Notes: generated from the letters alone by a model not told the origin. 64,000 nt of DNA from Aneurinibacillus soli (GCF_002355375.1 NZ_AP017312.1:2435001-2499000), one strand, 5' to 3'; numbered from the stretch's first letter, positions 24,813-34,049 are shown. A program made the numbers and translations.

Positions 24813-25505
24813 ATGAAATCTATACTCATTGTGGATGACGAAGAAAAGATTCGTGAAGTAGTTGTTTCTTATTTAGAAAAAGAAGGGTTCCGAACAGTAG
24901 AAGCTCAAACGGGGCTCAGTGCTTTGCAAGTAGTTAAAGAAGAAGCAGTAGATCTTGTCGTCCTCGATTTGATGTTGCCGGATATTTCTGGCGAGGAAGT
25001 CTGTCAGCAAATCCGGAAAATATCCTCTGTCCCTGTGCTAATGTTAACCGCAAAAGTCGCGGAGGAAGACCGCGTCATCGGACTTACATTAGGTGCTGAT
25101 GATTATGTGATCAAGCCATTTAGTCCGAAGGAACTTGTAGCTCGTGTAAAGGCCATTTTGCGTCGTTCCAGCGAACAGAATTTATTGGCTGATCGAATTT
25201 CATTTTCTAATGGAGAGTTGGTCATTGATACGGCTCAACAAATGATCGTTAAACATGGAGATTCGATTAATTTGACACCGAATGAATATAAACTTCTTGT
25301 GGTCCTAGCTCGCCATCCTCAACGATCTTTTACAAGAGAAGAATTAATTGAAAAAGTTTTTGGCTATAGTTACGAAGGGGATGCGCGAACGATTGACCAA
25401 CACATTAAGAATTTACGCCAAAAAATTGAGCCTGATCCGAAACAACCGAAGTATGTTTGTACGGTGTATGGAACAGGGTATAAATTTGTAGGTGATCACG
25501 GATGA
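24813..25505 (+). CDS. OmpR-family response regulator
   Basis: A 230-residue regulator. The receiver domain has the acidic pair DDEE at 8-11, phosphoacceptor Asp52 in VVLDLMLP, and the KPF loop lysine. A C-terminal winged helix follows (LTPNEYKLLVVLARHPQRSFTREELIEKVFG and TIDQHIKNLRQKIEPDP). The ATG follows AAGGAGG. It overlaps its kinase gene by ATGA and precedes a multicopper oxidase, so copper or oxidative envelope stress is the likely signal. Confidence 0.92.
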   Translation: MKSILIVDDEEKIREVVVSYLEKEGFRTVEAQTGLSALQVVKEEAVDLVVLDLMLPDISGEEVCQQIRKISSVPVLMLTAKVAEEDRVIGLTLGADDYVIKPFSPKELVARVKAILRRSSEQNLLADRISFSNGELVIDTAQQMIVKHGDSINLTPNEYKLLVVLARHPQRSFTREELIEKVFGYSYEGDARTIDQHIKNLRQKIEPDPKQPKYVCTVYGTGYKFVGDHG

Positions 25506-26578
25506 TCCGGGGGTTACGAGCTCGACTCGCTTTTATCTTTATTGGAATGGTAACAGGAATTCTAGTAATTGCTACGGTCATTCTTATTTTTGTCACGCAC
25601 TACCACATTACGATGTTTTTGCAGCAAATACCTGAGGGTGTTCCTTTTCTATCCCACTTGAATATTCATTTTGAACGAGCGATGATCCAATCGATTACCT
25701 TTACAGAAATTGGAGCTATTTTATTAGCCATTTTGGTAAGTCTTTCTGTAACCAAACGCATTATTACTCCTTTAGCAGACATGCGCCAAGCGGCTGAGCA
25801 GATGAGACAAGGAGACCTGACCTCTCGCGTTGTGATTCAAGGTCACGATGAATTGGCTGATCTTGGACAATCTTTAAATCATCTAGCAGAGCAATTACAA
25901 AAGCAAGAAGAATTGCGTAAAACGATGACTGCTGATATCGCTCATGAACTTCGCACTCCGTTAAGCACATTAAAAAGCCATATGGAGGCGTTTGAGGATG
26001 GAATTTGGGAACCTACGCCCGAGCGTATTCACTCTTGTTACGAAGAGATTGAAAGACTCATTCATCTTGTTGGGGATTTAGAGGAACTGACTTATATGGA
26101 ATCATCAGAATTTAGCCTTCATCTTCAGAGAGAGGATGTACGCCAGATTCTTCGTCAAGCCATTTCATCGGTGAAGGCCGCCTATCTCCAGAAAAATGTA
26201 CAATTGAATCTAAGAGATGGAGAGCCCATTTTAGTAGACGTAGATCGACAGCGTATCGGGCAGATTCTCGTTAATTTGTTAACAAATGCGTTAAAGTTCA
26301 CATCTCCTGGCGGGAGTGTTCAAGTCGAAGTATATGAAGAAAAAGAACAGGTGATAATGTCTGTCGTCGATACAGGGATTGGCATTGCAAAGAATGAAAT
26401 TCCTTTTGTGTTCGAAAGATTTTATCGAGTGGATAAATCTCGAAATCGCAAATACGGTGGAGGAGGCATCGGACTAACGATTGTAAAACGGTTAGTAGAA
26501 GCCCATGGTGGACAAGTAGCAATAGGAAGTGAGCAAGGAAAGGGAACTACAGTTTCTATTCTTCTGCCAAAAAACTAG
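25502..26578 (+). CDS. Membrane sensor histidine kinase
   Basis: A 358-residue kinase partner of the preceding regulator. There are two membrane helices (about 9-32 and 60-83) with only a short extracellular loop, then HAMP, then HisKA with His148 in DIAHELRTPLS, then HATPase (NLLTNALKFT, VDTGIGIAKNEIPFVFERFYRVDKSR, GGGIGLTIVKRLVEAHGG). The start overlaps the regulator stop. The short sensing loop suggests an intramembrane or metal-type stimulus rather than a large ligand. Confidence 0.92.
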   Translation: MIRGLRARLAFIFIGMVTGILVIATVILIFVTHYHITMFLQQIPEGVPFLSHLNIHFERAMIQSITFTEIGAILLAILVSLSVTKRIITPLADMRQAAEQMRQGDLTSRVVIQGHDELADLGQSLNHLAEQLQKQEELRKTMTADIAHELRTPLSTLKSHMEAFEDGIWEPTPERIHSCYEEIERLIHLVGDLEELTYMESSEFSLHLQREDVRQILRQAISSVKAAYLQKNVQLNLRDGEPILVDVDRQRIGQILVNLLTNALKFTSPGGSVQVEVYEEKEQVIMSVVDTGIGIAKNEIPFVFERFYRVDKSRNRKYGGGGIGLTIVKRLVEAHGGQVAIGSEQGKGTTVSILLPKN

Positions 26579-26585
26579 TAGGATC

Positions 26586-26617
26586 TTCATAAGATCTACA
26601 TAAGTTCTTGCTATCCT
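26586..26617 (+). promoter_or_regulatory. Direct-repeat operator and -10 box of the multicopper oxidase gene
   Basis: CATAAG occurs at 26588-26593 and again at 26599-26604, an 11-bp period typical of OmpR-family regulator sites, followed by TATCCT at 26612-26617. The site lies between the kinase gene and the oxidase gene, so the two-component system probably activates the oxidase here. Confidence 0.45.
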
Positions 26618-26656
26618 TTACATATGAAATTTTTAAGGGTAGAAAGGACGGTACGA

Positions 26657-28222
26657 ATGAATAAAAAAACGATGACATTCATGGGGATTGTATTATCGAC
26701 CGCGTTATTGAGTGCTTGCTCATCGATGAATGGAATAGATCACTCCAGTATGAGCGGCATGAATCAATCTTCAACCAAGAGTCAGGCCATTCCGGCCGCT
26801 GTTACTCCTGTTGTAAGCAAAGTAGGTAACCAAACGATCAAAGAGTTTTCTTTGGTAGCCAAATCTGCTGAACAAGAAATCAAAAATGGCGTGAAAGTTC
26901 CTGTTTGGACGTACAATGGAACGGTACCGGGTAGCCAGATTCGTGTCACACAAGGAGATCGTGTAAAAGTTCATTTGAAAAATGAATTATCCGTTCCGAT
27001 CACCATTCATTGGCATGGCTATCCTGTCCCAAATAGCATGGACGGGATTCCCGGAATGACACAAGCGTCTATCAAACCAGGTCAATCTTTTACGTATGAT
27101 TTCGTAGCCACAACACCAGGCACTTATTGGTATCACTCTCATTACAATAGTGCAGCACAAGTGGATAAAGGTTTGTATGGCACATTCATTGTTGATCCAA
27201 AAGACGAGACGAACAAGCCGAATCGTGATTATACGCTTGTATTGGATGAATGGATGACTGACTCAAACATGAATAGTCATGATATGTCCAATATGAATGG
27301 TCAAATGAACATGGAGAATCACGACATGTCTACCATGTCCAACATGGATCATGATCAAATGATGAAACAAATGTATAACGTTTATACGGTTAATGGTAAG
27401 GCAGGAAACTTGATTGAACCGTTAACCGTGAAAAAGGGAGAGAAGGTGCGCCTTCGTTTTGTGAACGCAGGATATTTATCTCACACCATTCATCTGCCAA
27501 ATCAACCATTTCAAGTGGTGGCCGTTGACGGTAATCCTCTTGCATCAGCTCCTTTGATTAAAGATCAACTGTTACGTATCGGACCTGGAGAACGATATGA
27601 TGTCGAGTTTACAGCGGATGGTGCTACGAATTGGATCATGGACAGTCATGATGATACACCTTATGCGGCAGATATCCGGATTCCTGTTATGTATGAGGGA
27701 AATAATACGACACCAAAATCAGATTTGGACAAAAATCTTCCGATTGTAGATATTACCAATTATGGCGATGCAGCAAACCAGACATTTAACGAGCAAACGA
27801 AATTTAATAAGAAATATACGCTTCATTTGAACTCGAAAGTAGTGAATGGCAGTCAGGAATATATGATTAATGATAAGATCTATCCAAACACGGACCCGTT
27901 AACGGTATCCAAAGGTGATCAAGTAAAAGTAACGCTCATCAATGATGGGAAGTCCGATCATCCGATGCATTTGCATGGGCACGTTTTTCAAGTCCTGTCC
28001 AAGAACGGAAAGCCTGTGAAGGATCCGGTATGGAAAGATACAATTGTCGTTCGCCCAGGTGAAAGATACGACATTGCTTTTAAAGCAAATAACACAGGGA
28101 ATTGGATGTTCCACTGTCATGATTTGCACCATGCAGCGATGGGGATGATGACGGAGGTCGAATATCAAGGCTATCATTCCTCGATTAAACCAGACCCAGA
28201 AGATATGAAGGCAAGTGAATAG
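26657..28222 (+). CDS. Multicopper oxidase lipoprotein
   Basis: A 521-residue three-cupredoxin-domain oxidase, likely oxidising Cu(I) at the cell surface. The N-terminus is a lipoprotein signal with lipobox LLSAC. The four copper motifs are present: IHWHG, WYHSH, HPMHLHGH and HCHDLHH followed by M for the type 1 site. A Met/His-rich insertion (about residues 205-245, MxxM, HDM repeats) suits copper binding, as in CopA/PcoA and CueO. ATG at 26657 is preferred for its AAAGGACGG site and because it gives a proper lipoprotein start. A terminator follows. Confidence 0.92.
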   Translation: MNKKTMTFMGIVLSTALLSACSSMNGIDHSSMSGMNQSSTKSQAIPAAVTPVVSKVGNQTIKEFSLVAKSAEQEIKNGVKVPVWTYNGTVPGSQIRVTQGDRVKVHLKNELSVPITIHWHGYPVPNSMDGIPGMTQASIKPGQSFTYDFVATTPGTYWYHSHYNSAAQVDKGLYGTFIVDPKDETNKPNRDYTLVLDEWMTDSNMNSHDMSNMNGQMNMENHDMSTMSNMDHDQMMKQMYNVYTVNGKAGNLIEPLTVKKGEKVRLRFVNAGYLSHTIHLPNQPFQVVAVDGNPLASAPLIKDQLLRIGPGERYDVEFTADGATNWIMDSHDDTPYAADIRIPVMYEGNNTTPKSDLDKNLPIVDITNYGDAANQTFNEQTKFNKKYTLHLNSKVVNGSQEYMINDKIYPNTDPLTVSKGDQVKVTLINDGKSDHPMHLHGHVFQVLSKNGKPVKDPVWKDTIVVRPGERYDIAFKANNTGNWMFHCHDLHHAAMGMMTEVEYQGYHSSIKPDPEDMKASE

Positions 28223-28236
28223 GTTGAACGTATGTA

Positions 28237-28275
28237 AGGCTGTCCCAAAAGTAACTTCGGGACAGCCTCTTTTTT
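28237..28275 (+). terminator. Terminator after the multicopper oxidase gene
   Basis: A perfect 10-bp stem (28237-28246 with 28259-28268) is followed by CTTTTTT. The end of hrtA on the other strand lies just beyond it. Confidence 0.88.
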
Positions 28276-28975
28276 ACAAACTCATTGCTACACGCTTTGG
28301 CTGCTCGGAAAGCTTGCCGTCCTCGATATAGACAACGCGGTCACACACATCTAACATTCGCTTATCATGCGTAACCATAATCGCAGCTTTCCCTCGTGCT
28401 TTTACCTCATCCGCTAACATCTGTACGACAGCTCGACCGCGTTCCGAATCAAGACTTGCCGTCGGTTCATCAGCTAGAATCAGTTCTGGATCATTCATCA
28501 AAGCCCGACCGATTGCCACACGTTGACGTTCTCCACCTGATAAACTTTCTGGATAATGATCTCTGCGATGAGCTAATCCAAGGTGTGTCAGGAGATCATT
28601 TGCTCGTTTTTCAGCTTCTTTGATAGGGCTGCCAGCTAATTCAGCGATTAGCAGCAATTGGTCACGGACAGATAAATACGGGATTAGATTGGACGCTTGA
28701 AACACGAACCCGATTTTTTCAAGACGAAGTTGGTTCATTTTCTTTGGCGTCAGTTTGCTCACATCTTGGTCACTCAAAATAATACGACCACTAGAGGGAG
28801 ACAATAATGCCCCGGCAATGGAAAGAAAAGTACTTTTACCAGAGCCGGAAGGGCCGACAACGGCCACAAACTCACCGGCTTTCACTTGCAACGAAACACC
28901 ATCCAGTACTTTTACGGACGTATCTCCATCGCCGAATACTTTGCTAATATTGTCAAGGATAAGTTTGTTGCTCAT
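28274..28975 (-). CDS. hrtA: Haem efflux ABC transporter ATP-binding protein
   Basis: A 233-residue MacB/LolD-type ATPase. Walker A is GPSGSGKST, the signature is LSGGERQRVAIGRAL, and Walker B/D-loop is LILADEPTASLD. It partners the adjacent HrtB-like permease, with start and stop overlapping by one base. With HssRS upstream this is the HrtAB haem-toxicity exporter known from Staphylococcus and Bacillus. Function is inferred from the permease and regulator resemblance. Confidence 0.9.
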   Translation of the reverse strand: MSNKLILDNISKVFGDGDTSVKVLDGVSLQVKAGEFVAVVGPSGSGKSTFLSIAGALLSPSSGRIILSDQDVSKLTPKKMNQLRLEKIGFVFQASNLIPYLSVRDQLLLIAELAGSPIKEAEKRANDLLTHLGLAHRRDHYPESLSGGERQRVAIGRALMNDPELILADEPTASLDSERGRAVVQMLADEVKARGKAAIMVTHDKRMLDVCDRVVYIEDGKLSEQPKRVAMSL

Positions 28976-30072
28976 TACGCAGCCCTCCCAATCGCTTCGA
29001 TCGCATCAATTTTGATCACACGGTACAGTGATACCAACGATCCCAGTACGGCAACCGTTAAAAATAGTACGGAACAGCCTACAACTAATTGTGGACTGAG
29101 CGCAAACGGCATACTGCTCGGCAAAATCAAGGACATCCCATACGTAAGTGCAATACTAATCGCAAGGCTCACAATAGATAGGGTGAGTACTTGAGAAATG
29201 ATGTTGCGGGCCAAATAGCTTGATTTTGCGCCGATTGCTTTTAATACCCCGAACTGATTTATTTTCTGGATCGTGATCACGTAGAAGAAGACAGCCAATA
29301 CAAAAGCAGCAATGACAAACAAAAATACGATCATCATTAGTAAGGAGCCTTGTTCTTCTTTATAACCGGGGATGCCTTGTAAAGCCTGGTCTTTACTGAT
29401 CACTTCAACGCCTGACACTTTGGTAGCAAGCTGCTGAGCGCTGTTTTCATCTACGTGCAAGGCAACTGCATTAAACGCTTGTTTAAATTGTGCATTTGAT
29501 TCATGAATCAAAGCCCATTCCTGCTTATTCATATGGATGACCGGAGTATGACTAAAAGATTGACCTTCTGTAAATCCAACGATGGTAAACACTTTTCCAG
29601 ATAGTTGATCTTTTATGTGATCGCCTAGCGCAAATCCGTCATCTTTTAATGAACGATCCGCTATGACTTCATCCGTTGTAGAATTCGTAATCCGTTTGCC
29701 TTCCACTACAGTAGGGGCTAGCCTATCATTCATATCAATCGCGAAAAAGGTTGCATCTGTTTTCTTCGCGGTCTGATCTGGCGTGATTGTCGTCATCTGA
29801 ACCCCTAGTGGAGTGGCGGCTTGCTTGGCATATTGTTGAATGTCCTTTACTTTTTCGGCGGATAATACAGACCGGTTTAAGCGGTTTTCTGAATCTGTCT
29901 GAAGCACCAGGTAATCCGCCTTCATGTTTTGAATCGAGGATGCATTAGCCGAGGATAATCCGCTGGCTAAACCTGAAACAAACAGAACGAGCCAGGCAAT
30001 CAGCACCATAATGAAACCAATTAATAAGTAACGCATTTTCGCATGCTTGATTTCGCGTAATGCAAGAAACAT
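28975..30072 (-). CDS. hrtB: Haem efflux ABC transporter permease
   Basis: A 365-residue FtsX-like permease. An N-terminal helix (REIKHAKMRYLLIGFIMVLIAWLVLFVSGLASGL) resembles Staphylococcus HrtB. A large extracytoplasmic domain (about 45-235) and three C-terminal helices follow. HrtB extracts haem from the membrane. The ribosome site is GGAGATGAAC. It is translationally coupled to hrtA. Confidence 0.9.
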   Translation of the reverse strand: MFLALREIKHAKMRYLLIGFIMVLIAWLVLFVSGLASGLSSANASSIQNMKADYLVLQTDSENRLNRSVLSAEKVKDIQQYAKQAATPLGVQMTTITPDQTAKKTDATFFAIDMNDRLAPTVVEGKRITNSTTDEVIADRSLKDDGFALGDHIKDQLSGKVFTIVGFTEGQSFSHTPVIHMNKQEWALIHESNAQFKQAFNAVALHVDENSAQQLATKVSGVEVISKDQALQGIPGYKEEQGSLLMMIVFLFVIAAFVLAVFFYVITIQKINQFGVLKAIGAKSSYLARNIISQVLTLSIVSLAISIALTYGMSLILPSSMPFALSPQLVVGCSVLFLTVAVLGSLVSLYRVIKIDAIEAIGRAA

Positions 30073-30108
30073 ATGTTGTTCATCTCCATTCTTGTTCGTC
30101 TTGATGAC

Positions 30109-30141
30109 AGTATAGTGGGGAAATATGAATGGAAGATGAAC
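30109..30141 (-). promoter_or_regulatory. HssR-type direct repeat and promoter of hrtBA
   Basis: On the minus strand GTTCATCTT, two bases, then ATTCATATT (30122-30141) is a tandem direct repeat. It closely fits the HssR site described in Staphylococcus (two GTTCATATT-like units with a 2-bp gap). A TATACT -10 box follows at 30109-30114. The position, just before hrtB, is as expected. Confidence 0.7.
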
Positions 30142-30147
30142 ACGATA

Positions 30148-31530
30148 TTACAAAAGGGGAAGATAGATGTGGAAAGTTGTTCCTTCACCTAACTGGCTTT
30201 CTACATGAATTTTTCCATTATGCAGCTCAATAATTTTTTTCGTAATCGCAAGCCCTAAACCACTGCTGCCTTCTTTGCGGTTCCGCGATTTATCTGCGCG
30301 GTAAAAGCGGTTAAAAATGTAGGGCAGATCCTGTTCGGAAATGCCAATCCCTGTATCTTTGATTTCAATGTGGCATTCTTTATGATCAGTTTGGGTAAGC
30401 AGAAGGGAAATCGATCCGCCATGTGGCGTGAATTTAATGCTGTTGGTGATGAGATTAATCCACACCTGCTGCAGCAATTTTTGGTCTGCATAAATGAAGG
30501 TGGACGGTAGCTTCATATCAATTGCCAGATCTTTTTCTCGCCAGCTCCATTCGGTCATAAACAAGACTTGTTTAAGTTGAGCGGCCACATCAAACGTGCT
30601 TTTTTCGATAATGTCTTCTTCTTTATCGAGTGAAGCAAGCATTAATAACTGCTTGCTTAATAATGACATCCGCCTGCTTTCGTCCTCAATAATCGATAAG
30701 TAATGGCTTCGCTGGCTTGCCGATAACGTGTCGGATTGCAACGTTTGGGCAAATCCCTGGATAGAAGCAAGGGGAGACTGAATTTCATGGGAAACATTCG
30801 AAACAAACTCCTGCCGCATCTCTTCAAGCTGCTCCAAGCTTTTGGCCATTTTGGAGAAGTGATTTGCTAAGTGCCCGATTTCATCCCGCCGATTTACATG
30901 CAATTCAATATTGTACGTTCCTTGTGCCAGTTTTTTAGTCGCTTCTGTCAGTTTGGTAATGGGGTTGACAATATAACGGGTGCTAATGATCACCAAACAA
31001 ATACTTAGTAGTGTAGTGAGCGCCATAAGAAGAGCAAAAAAGACCCGCATTTCTCCAAACTGAAGTTCGATATTGGGGCGGATGAAAAGCGCATGAGGAC
31101 TGCCCGCAATCATAATGGGCACACCAATTGTATTTGAGAGTACGTTATCAAAAAATCCGGTTATGAAGGCTGTCGAAGGAAATTGGGAAATCCCATGATA
31201 AATATGGCCATGTAAAACATTTTGGATTACCGTAGGGTCCAGTTCTTTTTTGCGAAAGGCTCCACCATAAAACGATTGATCGCCTTGTTGATTCACTAAA
31301 AAAATCTGATAGCCTAGATTTCCTGTGTTTTGTAAATAATCATGTAAATTACTACGAGGATTATTTTCATAAAAAGCGACGATATCTTGCGCCATATGCG
31401 TTATTTTTTCATCATTGTACGGTTTTAACTTGTATTGATAGTAAACATTTGTGAAAACAAACCCCAGTAAACTACTGATCAGCATCACGAACAAGGTCGT
31501 AACAACGATTCGTAAATAAAGAGTCTTCAC
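30148..31530 (-). CDS. hssS: Haem-sensing histidine kinase
   Basis: A 460-residue kinase. It has two membrane helices (about 7-29 and 165-187) around an extracellular sensor containing TGFFDNVLSNTIGV and ALFIRPNIELQFGEMR, segments I recognise from Staphylococcus HssS. HAMP, HisKA (VSHEIQSPLASIQG) and HATPase (NLITNSIKFT, DTGIGISEQDLPYIFNRFYR, GLGLAITKKIIELHNG) follow. It overlaps hssR by 4 nt (ATGA). It should sense haem accumulation and phosphorylate HssR. Confidence 0.9.
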   Translation of the reverse strand: MKTLYLRIVVTTLFVMLISSLLGFVFTNVYYQYKLKPYNDEKITHMAQDIVAFYENNPRSNLHDYLQNTGNLGYQIFLVNQQGDQSFYGGAFRKKELDPTVIQNVLHGHIYHGISQFPSTAFITGFFDNVLSNTIGVPIMIAGSPHALFIRPNIELQFGEMRVFFALLMALTTLLSICLVIISTRYIVNPITKLTEATKKLAQGTYNIELHVNRRDEIGHLANHFSKMAKSLEQLEEMRQEFVSNVSHEIQSPLASIQGFAQTLQSDTLSASQRSHYLSIIEDESRRMSLLSKQLLMLASLDKEEDIIEKSTFDVAAQLKQVLFMTEWSWREKDLAIDMKLPSTFIYADQKLLQQVWINLITNSIKFTPHGGSISLLLTQTDHKECHIEIKDTGIGISEQDLPYIFNRFYRADKSRNRKEGSSGLGLAITKKIIELHNGKIHVESQLGEGTTFHIYLPLL

Positions 31531-32204
31531 TTCTTGGCAACCTCCAGTTTATAGCCAACACCGCGCACCGTTTTAATGCTAAAGTCGTTCGTGCGCTCAG
31601 CAAAGCGGTCACGTAATCGCTTAATATGAACATCTACCGTTCGATCATCCCCAGTAAAGTCTGCTCCCCAAATCAATTGAATCAGTTCTTCCCGCGTAAA
31701 TGTCCGGTCGGGATAGCTGGCGAGTTGCGATAACAATTCAAACTCTTTCATGGGCAGCATGAGAAGTTGTCCATTACAATCGACCTCATAACTGCTCCGG
31801 TCAATGATTGTGTCATGCAGTTTAATTTTTTCGGCATTTACCATGTGATAACGTCGAAGCAGTGCTTTCATGCGAAATAATAATTCTTTCGGTTCGAATG
31901 GCTTCGTGACATAATCATCGGTTCCTACTGCGAAGCCTTTTTCTTTATCTACGAGTTGATCTTTCGCGGTTAATAAAATAACGGGAATATCGTAATCGTC
32001 TCGAATTTCTTTACATAGCTGAAATCCATCTTTGTTTGGCATCATCACATCCACAATCGCTAAATGAATGGGGTGTTCCGCAAGCAAGATGGAAGCTTCT
32101 TCTCCATCTGTTGCTTGAAAGATCGTGTAGCCTTCGAACTGAAGGTGATACGTTACTAACTCACGAATATGAGGATCATCATCGGCAATTAAAATATGGA
32201 TCAT
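31527..32204 (-). CDS. hssR: Haem response regulator
   Basis: A 225-residue OmpR-family regulator. The receiver has ADDD near residue 8 and VDVMMP with the phosphoacceptor Asp. The DNA-binding domain shows LPMKEFELLSQLASYPDRTFTREELIQLIWG and RTVDVHIKRLRDRF. Sequence similarity to HssR is good. ATG at 32204 is taken as start because receivers of this family begin just before ILIADDD. The AAGGAG site is about 12 nt away, which is long; a longer in-frame start cannot be excluded. Confidence 0.88.
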   Translation of the reverse strand: MIHILIADDDPHIRELVTYHLQFEGYTIFQATDGEEASILLAEHPIHLAIVDVMMPNKDGFQLCKEIRDDYDIPVILLTAKDQLVDKEKGFAVGTDDYVTKPFEPKELLFRMKALLRRYHMVNAEKIKLHDTIIDRSSYEVDCNGQLLMLPMKEFELLSQLASYPDRTFTREELIQLIWGADFTGDDRTVDVHIKRLRDRFAERTNDFSIKTVRGVGYKLEVAKK

Positions 32205-32636
32205 AAAAAATGACAGCTCCTTGTAACGGAAGAGTAGGTAGAATGGTTCCTTGTTGGAGTATAAACGCAAACACCAAAATATGCACCGTATAAATCGATT
32301 GATGTGGTATATGACACGTACATAGTATGTAGTTCATGTGTGAGTCACATTCTATTCATACTTCTGATGTAGAATAGCAGCTAATTTCTCCCCCAAGAAA
32401 AAAAGCCTGTCTCAGTCGCTGGGGACTGACCCTCGTTTTTATCGTCAGGCCTTGGAAAAACTAGCAAAGGAACAGCGTATTTTATCATTTCAGCCGAGAA
32501 GACTTCCACTTCTAAGCGATAGCGAAAGTGGGGGATGAACCGGTTTCGGACTAGGGAAGGTTGTAGCCTTCTCACAAGTCCGACTGTTTTCTCTTTGAGC
32601 AGTCAGATACAATGAGAAGAAGGAGGTGACACACAA

Positions 32637-33740
32637 ATGATCCAGCACAAAGGCTTCAAATTCCGTATTTACCCGACTGAGAAACAGGCAACATTAATCA
32701 ATAAAACTATCGGGTGTGTTCGGTATGTGTTCAATCACTTTCTGGCAAAAAGGAAGGAGGTCTATGAACAAGAACAAAAGACATTGAACTATACGTCCTG
32801 TTCGGCTCTCTTGACCCCGTTGAAAAAAGAATTCGTTTGGCTAAAAGAGCCAGATTCTACCGCCTTACAAAACGCATTGCAAGACCTGGATGCGGCCTAC
32901 CAAAAGTTTTTCAACGAGAAAAAAGGGTATCCAAAATTCAAAAGCCGGAAGAATCGCAGGCAGTCGTACAACACTACGAACAACAAGGATGCGATTCGGA
33001 TAGAAGGAACCTATATTCAACTTCCAAAACTTGGCTTTGTCCGCTTCGCAAAAAGTCGTGAGGTAGAAGGGCTCATCCTGTCTGCCACCGTTCGCCGAAA
33101 TCCATCGGGCAAATACTTTGTATCGGTACTATGCGAAGTAGAGATGCAACCGTTACCGAAAGTAGAGAATCAGGTAGGAGTAGACGTCGGCGTTAAGCAG
33201 TTTGCCATTCTCTCCAATGGAGCAACGTTTGATAATCCCAAGTATCTTCGCAAGTATGAAGGGAAGTTGGCACGACTGCAACGCATCATGTCGAGGCGTA
33301 CAAAAGGTGGTTCCAACTGGAACAAGGCGAGAATCAAAGTCGCTCGACTGCATGAGAAAATCGCAAACTGTCGCACGGACTTCCTCCAAAAACTGTCTAC
33401 TACGCTGATTCGTGAAAACCAAACAATCTGCGTAGAGGACTTGCAGGTGTCGAATATGCAGAAGAATCACAACCTTGCCAAGAGCATTTCTGATGCCTCA
33501 TGGGCTGAGTTTCGCCGGATGCTGGAATACAAGGCAAAATGGTACGGTCGTACCCTTAGCTTTGTCGGAAAGACCTTTCCATCGAGTTAGCTCTGTTCCT
33601 GTTGCGGATACCGGAATAAAGAGGTAAAAAATTTGAACCTACGTGAATGGGATTGCCCTGAGTGTCAGGCGCACCATGATCGGGATGTCAATGCCGCGAT
33701 AAACATTTTGCAAGAAGGACTCCGACTGTTAGAAACATAA
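32637..33740 (+). pseudogene. tnpB: tnpB copy 2 with internal amber codon
   Basis: The frame is 368 codons long, the same as copy 1, with ATG after GGAGGTGACAC. At 33588-33590 TAG replaces the Gln codon found in copy 1 (CAG to TAG). The predicted product stops after 317 residues, losing the zinc finger (CSCCG, CPEC) and the last RuvC aspartate (DRDVNAA). The sequence after the stop is intact up to TAA at 33738. Unless the amber is suppressed, the nuclease is inactive. Confidence 0.88.
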
Positions 33741-33868
33741 TCTAACCAACCGTGGGAGACACGGAGGTAGCTTGGGCGTACAGTGTACGAATTCTGCTCA
33801 GTAGAGCGGACGAGCCAAGAATCCCCCACTTCAGAAATCGTAAGATTTTAAGTGGTGGGAGTGTTCAA
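33741..33868 (+). ncRNA. Candidate TnpB guide RNA region, copy 2
   Basis: The right-end segment carries the same order of hairpins as copy 1 (CGTAC hairpin at about 33778-33790, CTGCTC/GAGCGG hairpin, terminal CCCCCACTTC/AAGTGGTGGG palindrome). A guide of about 16 nt would begin at 33869. Confidence 0.45.
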
Positions 33869-34039
33869 CTGAAGAAGAAATACAAGATGCGGTTAAATTG
33901 TTAGCAAAAGCATGGTTCTATAAAAAGGATGAGCAGTAAAAAAAGTAAATGAGAAGGTATTTTATAGTAATAAAATACTGCGTATAAAATGATTCACAAA
34001 TAAAAATTTACATGTACAATAAAACAGAAGATATTACAC

Positions 34040-34049
34040 AATATAATAT
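34040..34049 (+). promoter_or_regulatory. -10 region of the carboxypeptidase gene
   Basis: An A/T-rich stretch with TATAAT about 30 nt before the ATG at 34075 is the likely -10. A clear -35 is not seen. Confidence 0.35.

Larger units (their letters stand above)
32486..33868 (+). mobile_element. IS1341-type (IS605 family) element, copy 2, tnpB only
   Basis: Ends are defined by comparison with copy 1: CATTTCAGC after TTTAT on the left and GTGTTCAA on the right, giving 1383 bp. The copies are similar but clearly diverged, so they did not arise by recent duplication. tnpB carries an amber stop. No tnpA is present. Confidence 0.85.
32396..33939 (+). pseudogene. Small gene remnant interrupted by TnpB element copy 2
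   Basis: Joining 32485 to 33869 gives an unbroken frame that reads DPRFYRQALEKLAKEQ, then RILSEEEIQDAVKLLAKAW, and ends at TAA 33937-33939. The C-terminal 45 residues are a charged helical domain. No ATG/GTG/TTG start with a ribosome site is found upstream. Instead the 5' side (32398-32420) resembles one arm of the ispG-type terminator, so the N-terminus appears lost. The parent protein is not recognised. Confidence 0.6.
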
